64,000 nt of DNA from Aquilaria yunnanensis (taxonomy: Eukaryota > Streptophyta > Magnoliopsida > Malvales > Thymelaeaceae), in assembly GCA_039654915.1 (NCBI GenBank), contig CM077600.1, positions 45,120,492 to 45,184,491 on the forward strand. The letters run 5' to 3'. This document shows, in pieces, positions 49,731 through 61,660 of this stretch (positions are counted from its first letter, which is position 1; each line of letters begins with the position of its first letter). The position numbers were made by a program, and so were the translations under genes. Under the pieces are notes generated by a model, which searched no databases, was not told the origin of the DNA, and was given only the letters and a program-made list of their open reading frames with translations.

Positions 49731-51470
49731 ATCTCAAATTTACCACTTATATTTTATGTTGGGTGCGGATTTGCCGCTGTAGTTTTGTTTACGCCCAAAT
49801 TTTCACTAATGTTTAAAAAATAGTTCAAATATGCTACTATCAATTAAAAAATAATAGAAAATGATAAAATAATAGATTTTGAAATCTTGGGTTATTATGT
49901 ATCTTTAAAAAAATATTGAGACATTTGAGATTTTTTTTGCAAAAAATGGTCTAATCTTTGCCATCAATGCCTCAACCTTATCACCATTTTCGACAGCAGC
50001 ACCCCAGACCCATCGTCGCTCTCCCTTTGTCTTTGTTGTTTGATTTTCTCATCGGCATTTGAGAGAAAGAGAATTTAATTACAAAATGTCCTTAAAATTT
50101 GTTAAAACTTACATTACCACAAAAAAAATTTAAAACTTGTTACTTTTAATATCTTCTGTTAGCTTTTTAATGGGTAATGACATATCCACTTCCAATTTAA
50201 AACTTCAATGGCATACCTGGCCCATTTTAAAACATTAGTGAGAGGTTGGAAAAAAAATGAGAAGGTAAAGTCCATCGGAGGGTACCTTAACTTTAATTAT
50301 TGTCCCAAATAGGTATCTAATCTTTATATTTGTCCTATCGAACTACATAAACTCATATAGCGCATCCCAATCAGGTACTTTTCATTAATTTTGCCGTTAA
50401 ATTTGATGGAAATTGATGATGTGGCATAAAATATCATTAAAGTAAGTCATAAAATAGCAATTTTAATCCTTAAACTTTTTTCAATCACTAATTCTAATCC
50501 TTAAACTTCTATATCTAACTCCCATACCCGTTCAATGATCAATAAAATCTAAAAAACCCAGAACCCATCCCGCCTAACCCGTCCTCTGCTATTGACTGGT
50601 CCATGGTCTATGTCCGCCAAAAGGAAAATCCATGTAACTCTATATTTGCTGGCGACAAAGCCTAGGTTCCTCCGCTTGTTCTATAGCATTTAGAGGTCCT
50701 TGCCGATCCCTAAAATGTTTTGGTGATGGCTGAGGAGCTGACTCTAGGGGTGGCATTTGGTCTCCCTGCCAAACCAACGATTCGAGGTCAGGTCCATGGC
50801 TCGGGCGAGAGGAGGACAGAGATTCTGGAGGAAGGCGATATGGTGGCCTTGTGACGTCACCCAAATCCACCGTCCAGTTGTTCTACGGGAAAGGCGGAGT
50901 CAATCAATACAAGGACAATGAAAAGACTGGTAAAGCTAGAACTGTCAATGCACTGCTCAACCGCCACAATTCAAATGTGGCCCAGATTTGAAGGTGTCTG
51001 CGAATAAGATGATTTCGCCATCCGTCGAACAGGGATGATTCAAGCAACAGTCTCAGGTTGGATTTACGATGGTGGTGACATGGAGAACCGGAGGTGGGCG
51101 GCGGAGGTTGGGGAAAAGAAAACGAGGAGGAGGGGAAAATAGTAAATTTAGGCTAGGAAGAGTAGTTTAGAAATTTAGGGTTTGAAATTATTGATTTGAA
51201 AAGCTTGATGACCAAAATTTTCATTGAAACTTTACTTTAATTTTATATAATGTCACGTCATCAATTTCCATTAAATTTAACTACAAAATCAATGGAAGTA
51301 CCCGATTGGGACACTATATACAAGTTTATGTAGTTTGATACGACAAATCTAAAGCTAGGTACTTATTTGGGATAATAATTAAAGCTAAGGTATCTTAGAT
51401 GGATTTTATCTAAAAAAAATATAGTAACATATCTGCACCCAACCCAAAATATTTGCGGTAAATTTAATAT
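49731..51470. mobile_element. Mutator-like element A2, split by element B2
   Basis: The left arm AAATTTACCACTTATATTTT, leading to GTTGGGTGCGGAT, pairs with the right arm ATCTGCACCCAACCCAAAAT, leading to GCGGTAAATTT. The body matches A1 (17064-17634). B2 is inserted in its right arm within a run of A. Without B2 and its extra target copy, A2 would be about 578 bp, the same size as A1. Confidence 0.8.
50259..51411. mobile_element. Mutator-like element B2, nested in A2
   Basis: Flanked by the perfect 9-bp duplication AAAAAAAAT (50250-50258 and 51412-51420). The left end GGTAAAGTCCATCGGAGGGT and the inverted right end GATAAAATCCATCTAAGATA start inverted repeats of about 200 bp, which share TTTAATTATTNTCCCAAATA and ATGGAAATTGATGANGTG. 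The arms are of the same family as B1. The interior (50560-51130) is GC-rich, does not resemble the B1 interior, and has a 76-codon frame on the minus strand without known features. Confidence 0.88.
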
Positions 51471-54400
51471 TTCTTTTGATAGCCTTTAATTATTTCAAAA
51501 ATCTTAATTCTTTGACTTATTGTTTGTAGTTCATTAGCATTCATTCTTCTCTTGTGAGGAACAATTTGTCTTATTAGAAAAACTGATTAAGGGCATCTAA
51601 CTAAACATTTTCTGCATCATTTATTTTATTTAAGGGCGTGACTCAAAACTATGTAAGAAATTGCATTGAATTAGCTTTAACTGTTAACTAGTTTATATAC
51701 CCAGCGTTGTCACAGGATTTTAAATTAAATTAAGTTCCAGAAAAGTATATATATTTTAAATTAAATTAAGTTCCAGAAAAGTATATATACCCAGCTTTGC
51801 AACAATTTTAAGTAACAAAAGTAATAGTTAGATTAAAAAATTCTCTCTCTTTTTGACATTATCCGTAAATATGTTTGATTTTCATGACTAAGATTAAAAA
51901 AAAAGTCCAATATAAAATAATAAGTTTTACTATCTCAAAAAAAATTAATTATGTTTATATTTGAAAATACTTGGGAAGATAAAAAGATGACTCTTCATTT
52001 TCCTATACATCCCAGCCCCACACCCTTTCTTCAATCTTTCCCTTGTTCTTAATTAATTGGCTTATTGACTCTTCATACATATCAAGCATAAAAAAAAAAA
52101 AAAGCCTATTTGAGAAAAATATATGTTCAATGGGATATTAGCTAACAAAATCCACTAACCCATAGTAATTTTATAGTTTCAGATACAAATAAAATTTTAT
52201 TATACATTTAACGTTATCATTTTAATAGTAGTTTATTTTTTTTAATTTTGTTAAGTTGAATAATTTTCAATCAATTTGTTTTTACTTTCCTAATTTGCAT
52301 ACAATATGAAGAGGTAAGAAATAATTCCATTTTTGAATCTTGCTCATACATGCCATTGGTGAAACTTTTTTTTTGTTTGTTAAGAACTGGAAACATAAAA
52401 AGGTTAATTATTTTAATTTTTTATTTCATTAGATTATTTGATGGTTTTGTTTTACTAATTTTTATGTATAATTCATTTATAAAATTTTATAATTATCAAT
52501 TTTATATCCTATGACAAATAACATATTAAGTTTTAGCTTTTTCATGGTTGGCCATTTTAAATTCCTTTTTTTATCGTTTGAAAAAAATAATTCATGTATT
52601 ATTTAGCTTGGTTGGCTGATTTCTTAGTAAATTCTTTTGTTTGTTTATCTTGGGTTACATTTAGGGAAAATTATTAGTAAGTGATTATTAGTGATTGTTT
52701 TGATGTATGGGGTTCTTTGCTTAGCATGTATACATCAATTAGAATCCGACACTTTGAAAGCCCATAAATAAATTTTAAAACATTTGTTCACAAAAGATAT
52801 TTTTTATTAATATTTAATTCTTTTAAAGCTAGGTATGGACAAAGTCCTTCAAAATATTTTTTAAAAAAATGTGTAACTTAAGTGAATGTTAGATAAATAA
52901 GATATTAGCATTCAAATGATATTAATTTTAAATAAAAATAAAAAATAAGCAAAAATAATATCTTATGTATATAATGAAAATATCTTATTTCTTAAATATT
53001 TTTAAAACAGAGTCCAGTCCCCTTAATTCAAAATCTTAGCTTGGCCCTTGACTATATAACAATTTGGTAGGCTCTAACTTATACTCAATTTGAAAATTTT
53101 CATCCATCGTTCAATTTTTTTTGCATACATAAAAAAATATGTATGAAAGTAGCACCTAAATCTTATTCCTATACAACTCAAACTTAAACTTAGATCATAG
53201 ATAAATAGATAGTACTTAAAAATAAATAAATTGAGATGATGGTGCAACAACAACAGTGATAACAGCTCGAAAAAAGAAAAGCACCCGATGCCTTATAAAA
53301 AGCAACCAATTCACAATTTAGAGACAAATGGAAAAGTGCATATATATGGTTTACAATAAATTTTCAAATAATCTATATTCTAATGGATATTTTGAATATT
53401 ATGAGCAAAACCAACATTTGTTTTATGCTAAAAGCATCTAAAAATTTATCAGAAACACAACAAATGTTATAGAACTCTTCATAAAACTCTTACAATAAAA
53501 AAAAAAGCTAAACAAAATTAAAATCTAGGCCATGAACATATCATTCAACTTAATAGGAAAAGCATACTATTGCAATAAGAGCATTGGCTACACAACCTTG
53601 GAAAGAAACTTCAAGAAAATTATTTTAAGGCAACAAAGATCAAACACGGCTGCTTGGCACTCCGCTAGATTGTCTATGGTCATTACAGGGAGAAGGTGTT
53701 ACCCACCACACATCTAAGACTAACTTCAAGTAAATATTTACATCACAACAAAAAACTTAACAAAACATGATATGTTGGATAAAATCATGTCAAACCTATC
53801 AAAGACGAACTTATTTATAGACATTTTAGATCCTACGAGCGTGATCTAGTACAAAATTCCTAGATGTTGGTATTCACCATTGCCCTACTCATTTTGGCTT
53901 CAATTGTCTATCATTAACCCACCCAAGCCCATTATAGAACAAGACAACATCATCGTGGTATAACAGCTTTCGTATTAAATAAGTTTGTTGATGATCCGAT
54001 TACTACAGGTAGCATAACAAGAAAACCATCATACTAAAAAAAAAAACATATCTATGATGAAAAATTGGATGATAGGCATTTTTTATGGCGCCTATAGCAA
54101 AAAATAACAAAGAAGAATAGTGATGAATTTAAGGTAGATAAATGTGAATGAAAGAAAATGAGAGGGAGAGAAAAGAAATAACCACCTATTATATAGTAGA
54201 AAATGGTTGCAACTTAGTTGGTAAGTGTTAATATTTTTTTTAATGTTGGTAAAATAAATTGATATATTTAACGTTGGAATTAAATGTTGATTGAGCTAAA
54301 ATTTTGATATGTTAAATTGGTTAATTAATTTGATTGCTAATTTTTCAAATATATTCTTATCCTATTTCGTGGAGAAGAATATATAGTTTGTAGGCTTGAC

Positions 54401-55734
54401 AAGGATCTCATTCTTTTAAATTAATTAATCATGTTAATCTATTTTAATCTCTTCCTTCTTACGATATATGTTTTCATTGTTTTTTTGTCAATATATGCGT
54501 TGTTTTCATTTTATGTAGTATTTTGATGATAATAAAATTTGGATATGTTTTAATAATCAAAGAAAATTATAGAAATTTGTATAAAATAAATCAAGAAAAT
54601 GGGAATATATCATTTTTAAATCCCCGATCGGTATTGGGCAAGAAAAAGAAAAAGAAATCAAATTCAGATATACTTTTTAATAAGCAAAGGAAATTATGGA
54701 AATTTGCACAAATCAAATAAAAAATATTATCTATGTAAAGATGTTGACTTTACTAAAAAATTGACCTTTCAATACTTTTCTAATTAATTAAAAATGTTTT
54801 TCGAATGCATCCAAAGTAAGAGAGAAATTACCTTAGATGGTAGCAAGATTTGTTTTAGGGGTAGTTTTAGCAAATAAGTGTAAAAAATATTAATTTTCTT
54901 GCCATATTTGTCAAAATTGCCACGTGTCAACTCAATATTGCATCTGTTAAGTAAAAAGTCTATTTACTCCTTAAATGTATCCTGCTTTATATATATGTAA
55001 TATATGGCTTGCCAATATTGAACATCTAATGAATTCTACATGAATTTTAATAATTTTATAATTTTTATTAGTTACACAATAATTTTAGAATGATAAAATC
55101 AAAGTTATTAAAATTCTGATTCGAATCTTATGGTTTTACAGTCTGAAGTAGAAAATACAATTCAATTATATTTCATAATTATGATCACTTATAATTATGA
55201 TCCTAATATTTATAAACACATAAAATTTGAAATTTGACAACGTTGAAGAAAATCATTTTTTGAGCTGAGAAGTTTCAATCAAAATCATTAGAGATGTCAA
55301 GAGGTAGAATTTAGGTTGGGTATAGTTAATCCCAAACCCTCCACTCAAGTAATCGGGTTTGGGTAGTACTCATCCTGTTGATAGACGGGTCCTACCCATT
55401 AACCAATTTTAAGGTATATGTTTGAATTTTTTAGATTTCATTTTTATATATTTACATATATTTTTAAAAGAATGCATATATTCATTAGTAATTAATACTT
55501 AAAAAATTATAAATTAAAGTAATATAAGATAATTTATGTTAAATTATAATTTTTTTAAAAATAAAATCATATTCTGAATATAAATATACTAATTTAAGAG
55601 AGGTACAGGTAGTGTTGGGTGGGATAAGTGAAATCCATACCCTCCCCATGGCTTTGCGGATAGGGTTGGGTTCGGGTTTAGATAGCTGAGTTCAGGAAGG
55701 GTAGGGGTAGGTAGGGTAGAAACCTGAAAATGTC
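51471..55734. other. AT-rich intergenic DNA, no gene recognised
   Basis: Over 4 kb of very AT-rich sequence. A 36-bp tandem duplication lies at about 51717-51788 (TTTTAAATTAAATTAAGTTC repeated). Short frames near 53532 and 54523 show no family features. Probably decayed repeats. Confidence 0.45.
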
Positions 55735-56815
55735 CATCATGATGTACGTATACCGCTAATAGTAAAATTAATGGTGTTAAGTAGTTATTACTAAGATATA
55801 AGAAATTATCATTTTAAATAAATATATGTAATTATGGGGTAAATATGGTAGTTATTATTAAGGGAGAGTGTTACCATTTTAGATAATTTATATAATCATG
55901 GAATAAATAATTTTTAAAACTTTAATTATTTTTGTACAGAAAAAATTTCTCATTTTCAAACAAAAATGCTAGCATATTTGCAATTTGGTGTGTAGTGTAT
56001 ATAAAATTTGTGTCATATATTAGCCGATGTAATGTCTAGAACTGTTTGTTCTGAAATCTATAATTGTTATTCTGATGTCTAGTATTGCTTTTCTAATATT
56101 TAATTATGTTATATTGATGTATAAATTAGTTAGTCTAATGTACAGTGTTGATATATTTGTGTCTAGTAATGCTAGTCTGGTGTCTAAATCTGCTGCACTA
56201 GTATCTAGTAATACTTTCATGGTGCCTAATTATGTTATATTGGTGTATAAATTTATTAGTCTAGTGTCTAAGACTACTGTTTTGGTGTCTGTGACTGTTT
56301 TATTAGTATTTAATTAAGTTATATTAATGTATAAATTTATTAGTTTAGTGTCTAATATTATGGAAAAAAATCTTAAAAATGATATGATTATCTTCTTATT
56401 AATTTTAAATTTAAAATATCATGGTTATCATAAAATATGAAATCAATATATAGTTCATTTTCTAATTAAAGCATCATTTTCCTTAGCTTGTGAAACCTAA
56501 AACAAGTGAGAAAGTGGAAGAGAGAGGGAGGAGAGAACAAAGAAGAAGAAAAATTATTTAACCAAACTAGTTTGTTATATAAAAATTGCACAATTTTTTT
56601 TCTTTTAATTATCACGATCGTGGAAAATGATCAATTTTTGTTGTTTAATGGAGATAATGAGATGTAATTATCTTATTTTTAATTTCAAAGTCAAAATATC
56701 ATGATTATCTCTCCAATTAATGTCAAAATTTAAAAATAAAAAATTACTTTACCCATTTAACATTAAAACTGTTAGAGTTCCATCAAGTGGTGTACATCCA
56801 CAAAAATAGATGCAA
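55735..56815 (-). mobile_element. Repeat family E, copy 2 (inverted relative to copy 1)
   Basis: Its reverse complement aligns with 17788-18808: end sequence CTTGATGGAACTCTAACAGT, the block CTCATTATCTCCATTAAACA, a CT-rich region, and an interior of TTAGACACC-type repeats. An 80-codon open frame inside (56075-56317) is only the repeat read as codons. Confidence 0.65.
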
Positions 56816-57024
56816 GAATCTTCAATAGGGTATTTTTTGATATCTTTGAAAATCATGAGTCCAAGCAAGACAAGTTTCGCCCAATTAGCACAAGACGCCT
56901 GTTTAGCACTTTGGTCTGAGCTCATTTAAACAGGACCTGCAATCCAAACCGTTAAGGCCATATTCGGCTTTTGATAAAACCCCGAACAGAACATGGTCGC
57001 GACCACACCTGATAATAATACCAC

Positions 57025-57236
57025 AAACCCTAACGAGGGTTTAATTTCGTTTGGGTACATCAGTGTTGAGAGCGTCTTGCGCGCCGCTTTCTTGTCTTGC
57101 CGTTCTCTTAGACGCAAATTCCAGACTTGAAGGTTTCCTCCACTTCCCCACCCCCCCGCCTTCTCTCTGTTTGTGTGTGTGTATCGACTGAGACATATAT
57201 ATCTGATTTCGTACGTCTTTGTGTCTTTGTGTAGCT
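57025..57236 (+). promoter_or_regulatory. RPS5 promoter element and leader
   Basis: AAACCCTAACGAGGGTTT (57025-57042) is two telo-boxes facing each other: arms AAACCCT and AGGGTTT around AACG. Telo-boxes are known in plant ribosomal protein gene promoters. A CT-rich leader with a (TG)n run follows to the ATG. Confidence 0.6.
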
Positions 57237-58825
57237 ATGGCGGCAGTTGAGGTGGAGACGGAACAAGAAAAACATAATGAAGTTATCAAGCTCTTCGGTC
57301 GCTGGAGTTTCGAGGATGTTCATGTATCTGCTCTGTTCGTCCCCCTTCAATTCCTTTTTACTGTTTACTTGATTTACCATTAGGACCCACAGCTTTCCGT
57401 CTGTTTTGAGTATCTCTAGCTGGATATGGTCTTAATCTTTCCGGGTGAATCAAACACACAACTATTGAAATCGTATTCATTGTGTTTTGAGCTTTTGAAG
57501 TTTCTACTTTTGAAATAAAAGGAACTTTTTGTGGCCAGATATTCCCAGTTTTACTTCTAGTCTCCGAAGTATAATATCTCTGAATAGATAGTCTGAATTT
57601 GATTTTTTTTAATTTTTTAAGTTTGTGCAGTATTAATTTTGGTTTCCAAGGGTTGATTATTTTGCTGTAGTTTGCTGGGTCAACTGATTGTGTTTCGGAT
57701 TGCTGTCGAGAGATTTTTGTGGTTTAGTTTCTCTATATGTTTTCTGAGGGATGATCCTGACATCTTGTTGTTCTTGTTTGGCCATTGGTGCTAACTTTAC
57801 GAATGAGTACGTATTTTGCTGAAAAAATATGCATCAAATGATATTTAGTTTAGCTATTACCCAAGCTGCTTCTATCTATGGTTTTGTTTAATTCAGTTAT
57901 GGTTGCTATTGAATCTATATATAGCCTTAATGGAATACTATTTTTCCTTCGTTGCGTGAATAATTTGTGTTTCTTGTTTTTAATGTAATTTGTATGCATG
58001 TAAACTTTTCTTTTTGAACTCTTGTTGGAAAACTGCCGACCTGTAGGTGAATGATATTTCATTAGCGGACTATATTGGTGTGATGGGTGCAAAGAATGCA
58101 ACCTTTCTACCTCATACTGCTGGGAGATACTCGATGAAACGTTTCAGGAAGGCCCAATGTCCAATTGTGGAGAGGCTTACAAACTCGCTAATGATGCATG
58201 GGCGAAACAATGGGAAGAAACTCATGGCTGTTAGGATTGTGAAGCACGCAATGGAAATTATCCATCTTTTGACTGATCAAAATCCAATTCAAGTTGTTGT
58301 GGATGCTATTATCAACAGGTAATAAAATGTCTGATTTTATTAGTGCACTATATTTTTCTGGCAAAATGAAAGATGTTCATCAACCAAATCTTTTGAAATG
58401 TTGGTTATTTGTATGACCCGTTGATTTTTGGTTTGATCTTTTGTAACAGTGGTCCCCGTGAAGATGCTACAAGAATTGGCTCTGCTGGTGTTGTCAGGCG
58501 TCAAGCTGTTGATATTTCTCCCCTGCGAAGGGTGAATCAGGCGATCTATCTTTTGACCACTGGTGCTCGTGAATCGGCTTTCCGAAACATTAAAACTATT
58601 GCAGAATGCTTGGCTGATGAGCTGATTAATGCAGCCAAGGGTTCATCAAACAGGTGTGTTCCACTTTTTCACTTAGATCCTTCTGTGCTTTGTCAGCTTG
58701 GTTTACTGTTATGTAATTGCATTTCATATTTTGTAAGTTGTTTATATCTCATGTTATTCTTCTCATTCAGCTATGCTATCAAGAAGAAGGACGAAATTGA
58801 GAGAGTTGCCAAGGCCAACCGTTAA
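57237..58825 (+). CDS. RPS5: 40S ribosomal protein S5 (uS7)
   Basis: uS7 sits in the head of the small ribosomal subunit at the mRNA exit channel. Four exons join in frame: 57237-57323, 58047-58318, 58450-58653 and 58771-58825, giving 205 residues, close to the usual 207 of plants. Conserved blocks: [80 protein letters not shown] and the C-terminal [18 protein letters not shown]. Intron 1 (723 bp) is long relative to the others. The first ~28 residues are acidic and variable, as in other plants. All sites are GT-AG. Looks intact. Confidence 0.97.
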
Positions 58826-59907
58826 GAAATTTGATCCGAGTTTTGCCTGGAATGTTTCTTTTTTTTTTTTTTGTCCAGTATTTCTGTCACAGATAATGTT
58901 TCATTCCTACTTATGCGGTATTTTGAACCTCCATTCTAGCTGGGGTTATGCCTTGGATGATACATGTTATCCTTTGCCGAATTGAGATGAACTTTCTGTT
59001 CTACTACACTATAAGCTTGCCTTGAAATTGGCTCTAGCTTTATCTTGGGTTTTGAGTTCTGTTCTGTTCTAGTAAACTATATGATTGGATATTTTCAGCG
59101 GAGTTGTGAGCCAATTCATATTTTTGCAGCTCAAGTCATTGAGGGAAAGGGTTGTGAAGTGTATAGAACACGCTTTGCTGCGAATTTATATTAAGTGAAA
59201 CTGTTAGGCAAAGCAAAACAGATTCTGCAAAATATTTGTTGGTAGAGTACGTTATGGTTGAGGAATCTTATGTTTTCTTTTTTAAGTAATGTAGTTGAAT
59301 CATATAGGCGCTCAGTTTGAAAAAGAGAAGTGCAAGTGGTTTGGGTATTTGTCTTTCCTTCTATGATCCCCGATTGAATGGAGCCTAAAAGTCGGCGTTG
59401 CATGGTTGAGGTTCGGTCTAGCAATGGAACTTGCTGGAAGCTTAATCTCAAATAACACTGTATATTGTTTTCCTCCTGTATGATACCGAAAGAGTTTCAA
59501 AATTAGTATTAGAGTTTTTGATAATTTATTAACATTAGAGATTGGTTTGTTTGAATTAAAAGCTAAAAGTTAACCTTAAATGACTTTTTGGGATTTGTCT
59601 GATTACCGTGTAAATATTGTGGTAGTTTACATATAGATGTTTTCTCTTTATGTTTTTCCAATATACTGCGGTATATTGAGCATTATGTCGTAATATACCA
59701 TGTTTTTTAGTATTTTATATTTGTGTACTACATGCGTACATATATAAAATAAGCAAATACAATAAACATATTTTGATACAAACAATAATGTTATTTTGTA
59801 AAAAAATTTAATCCATATATGATATTAACATGATTGATATTTGGAAATTGTTATAATTCTCTTCTTTCATTTTAATTTATATTAGAGAAATTATGATGAA
59901 AATAATT

Positions 59908-59941
<34 letters not shown>

Positions 59942-60139
59942 AAAATTATATTTAATATTTTTATCTTAATTTTTTTTTATAATATCATTTTTGTAAATTT
60001 GGGAGCAGTATCTAACATGGTATATTATGCGGTATGCAGCGTATGCTGATAATTTATAGGTGTAATACATCTAATGGTAAAACTGTTGAAAGCCTTCGCT
60101 AGAAGACATGTTTGATTCGTCGGAAACCTATGCAATTTC
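58826..60139. other. RPS5 trailer and AT-rich intergenic DNA
   Basis: Trailer sequence to about 59200, then AT-rich DNA. A (TA)n(TG)n microsatellite is at about 59908-59940. Words such as GCGGTATATTGAGC and GGTATATTATGCGGTATG give local palindromes. No gene recognised. Confidence 0.45.
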
Positions 60140-60750
60140 ATTTTTTTATTTTTTGGTAAATAGGAATGCATAAAAAACCAGAGAACGACATACAAGTAGT
60201 GTACAAAACAAGAATGAAAATCTAGCTCGGATCTACATAACTGGCATTGGATAGCCTAGGAAATGAAGTAATCACTAGTTCCCCATAGCATCTGGTAGAA
60301 GCAGAACAAAAGTAGTGATAAAGTTTGGGCATCTCCAGAAATAATAATGCCTTCCTTAATCGATGTTATCTGCTTTTTGGCTAGAAGATCCGTCACCTGA
60401 GTTTGCTTCCCGAAGAATATGCTGCACTCTCAAAACATGGTTCCTCTGATCTGAACGATGAGCCTGCAACAATTAAAGAGATGTATTAATTGGAGAAGAT
60501 GGATAACTTTAAATTATGATTTAAAGCAGAACAAAAGTAGTGATAAAGTTTGGGCATCTCCAGAAATAATAATGCCTTCCTTAATCGATGTTATCTGCTT
60601 TTTGGCTAGAAGATCCGTCACCTGAGTTTGCTTCCCGAAGAATATGCTGCACTCTCAAAACATGGTTCCTCTGATCTGAACGATGAGCCTGCAACAATTA
60701 AAGAGATGTATTAATTGGAGAAGATGGATAACTTTAAATTATGATTTGTC
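60140..60750 (-). pseudogene. LINE-type RNase H remnant
   Basis: On the minus strand the segment LRVQHILREANSVTDLLAKK is read near 60370-60440 with a frame change. It resembles the end of the RNase-H-like domain of plant LINE or reverse-transcriptase-like proteins, where an HxxREAN-ADxLAK pattern is typical. Flanking sequence carries stops. Part of it is duplicated in tandem. Confidence 0.6.
60299..60748. repeat. Perfect 225-bp tandem duplication
   Basis: The block from AAGCAGAACAAAAGTAGTGA to TTTAAATTATGATTT occurs at 60299-60523 and again at 60524-60748. Read base by base I found no difference between copies, so the duplication is very recent or an assembly artefact. Confidence 0.93.
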
Positions 60751-61660
60751 TGTCACCAAATAAAAAAAAAAACTTCTTTCTCAATCATAAGCTAATTGAA
60801 AGAAAATACTTGAAAATGTCCATGAACCATTAATTACCTTTTTACAATTATTTGTTATCCTTTTGTTTGCATTGAAAAAACATAACAATTTATCGGATGC
60901 TAATTGGAAAATAATAGTAACTACTAAATCATTAAATTTATCACCCAAAAAATTTAATGGAGGTTTTGTGTATCCATATTGATGAATTTATTTATTTTTT
61001 GTAACCACTCATAGAAGTTATATACTAATTGATACTCCATAATTTACCAAATAAAAAAATAATTTTTTAAAACAACTATTATTTTATTAATTTTTTCTTT
61101 TTTAAAGCTGGGTATAAAAATAGTATTCATTTTTTTTATAAAAAAGTACTCCATTCGTTTCACAAGGTTGACTTTTTAACATTTGTTTACTAAAATTTGA
61201 CTTAAATATATTCATATTAATTTGTATTGTAATTTTTTTAAAAAAAATATATTTATAAACTAGAGTCTGTAAAGTACTATTTTCATATAAAAAGTTTATA
61301 TTTGTATAAGAAATTTTGAAATAAAAAAAATTATGAATTAATTGCTGTAAAAAGTAAAGAGGATAAGCTTTGCGAGACAAAAGTATTAATATTTTTTTAA
61401 TTTTTTTGTTTATATCTGATTATAAAAATTATTATTTACTTCTTAAAATAATATTTAATTAAATGATTATTAGGTAGATAAAATATTAAATTCTAAATAA
61501 TAATATATTGGTACTTAAAAACTGAAATAATGGATTTTGAAAATGCAGAAAAAACGGGTCGGGTCATCCGAATTCCATCGACTTGTATGGCCAACAGGGT
61601 TAAGAAGCATCAAATTGAACCGCTAAAACCCTGTAGTCACTGGTTTCGTTTTGGCTCGAA
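60751..61660. other. AT-rich intergenic upstream of the PPR gene
   Basis: Very AT-rich. A 92-codon frame on the minus strand (61102-61380) is Lys/Asn/Tyr-rich as expected from base composition and is not taken as a gene. The PPR promoter should be in the last few hundred bases, but no clear motif was seen. Confidence 0.45.

Noticed and set aside
56075..56317. An 80-codon Val/Ser-rich frame
   Set aside because: It is the TAGACACC repeat of element E copy 2 in translation, with repeated VSL/VYK phrases.
57041..57380. Minus-strand frames of 82-90 codons over the first RPS5 exon
   Set aside because: They run antisense through the RPS5 leader and first exon and have no features of their own.
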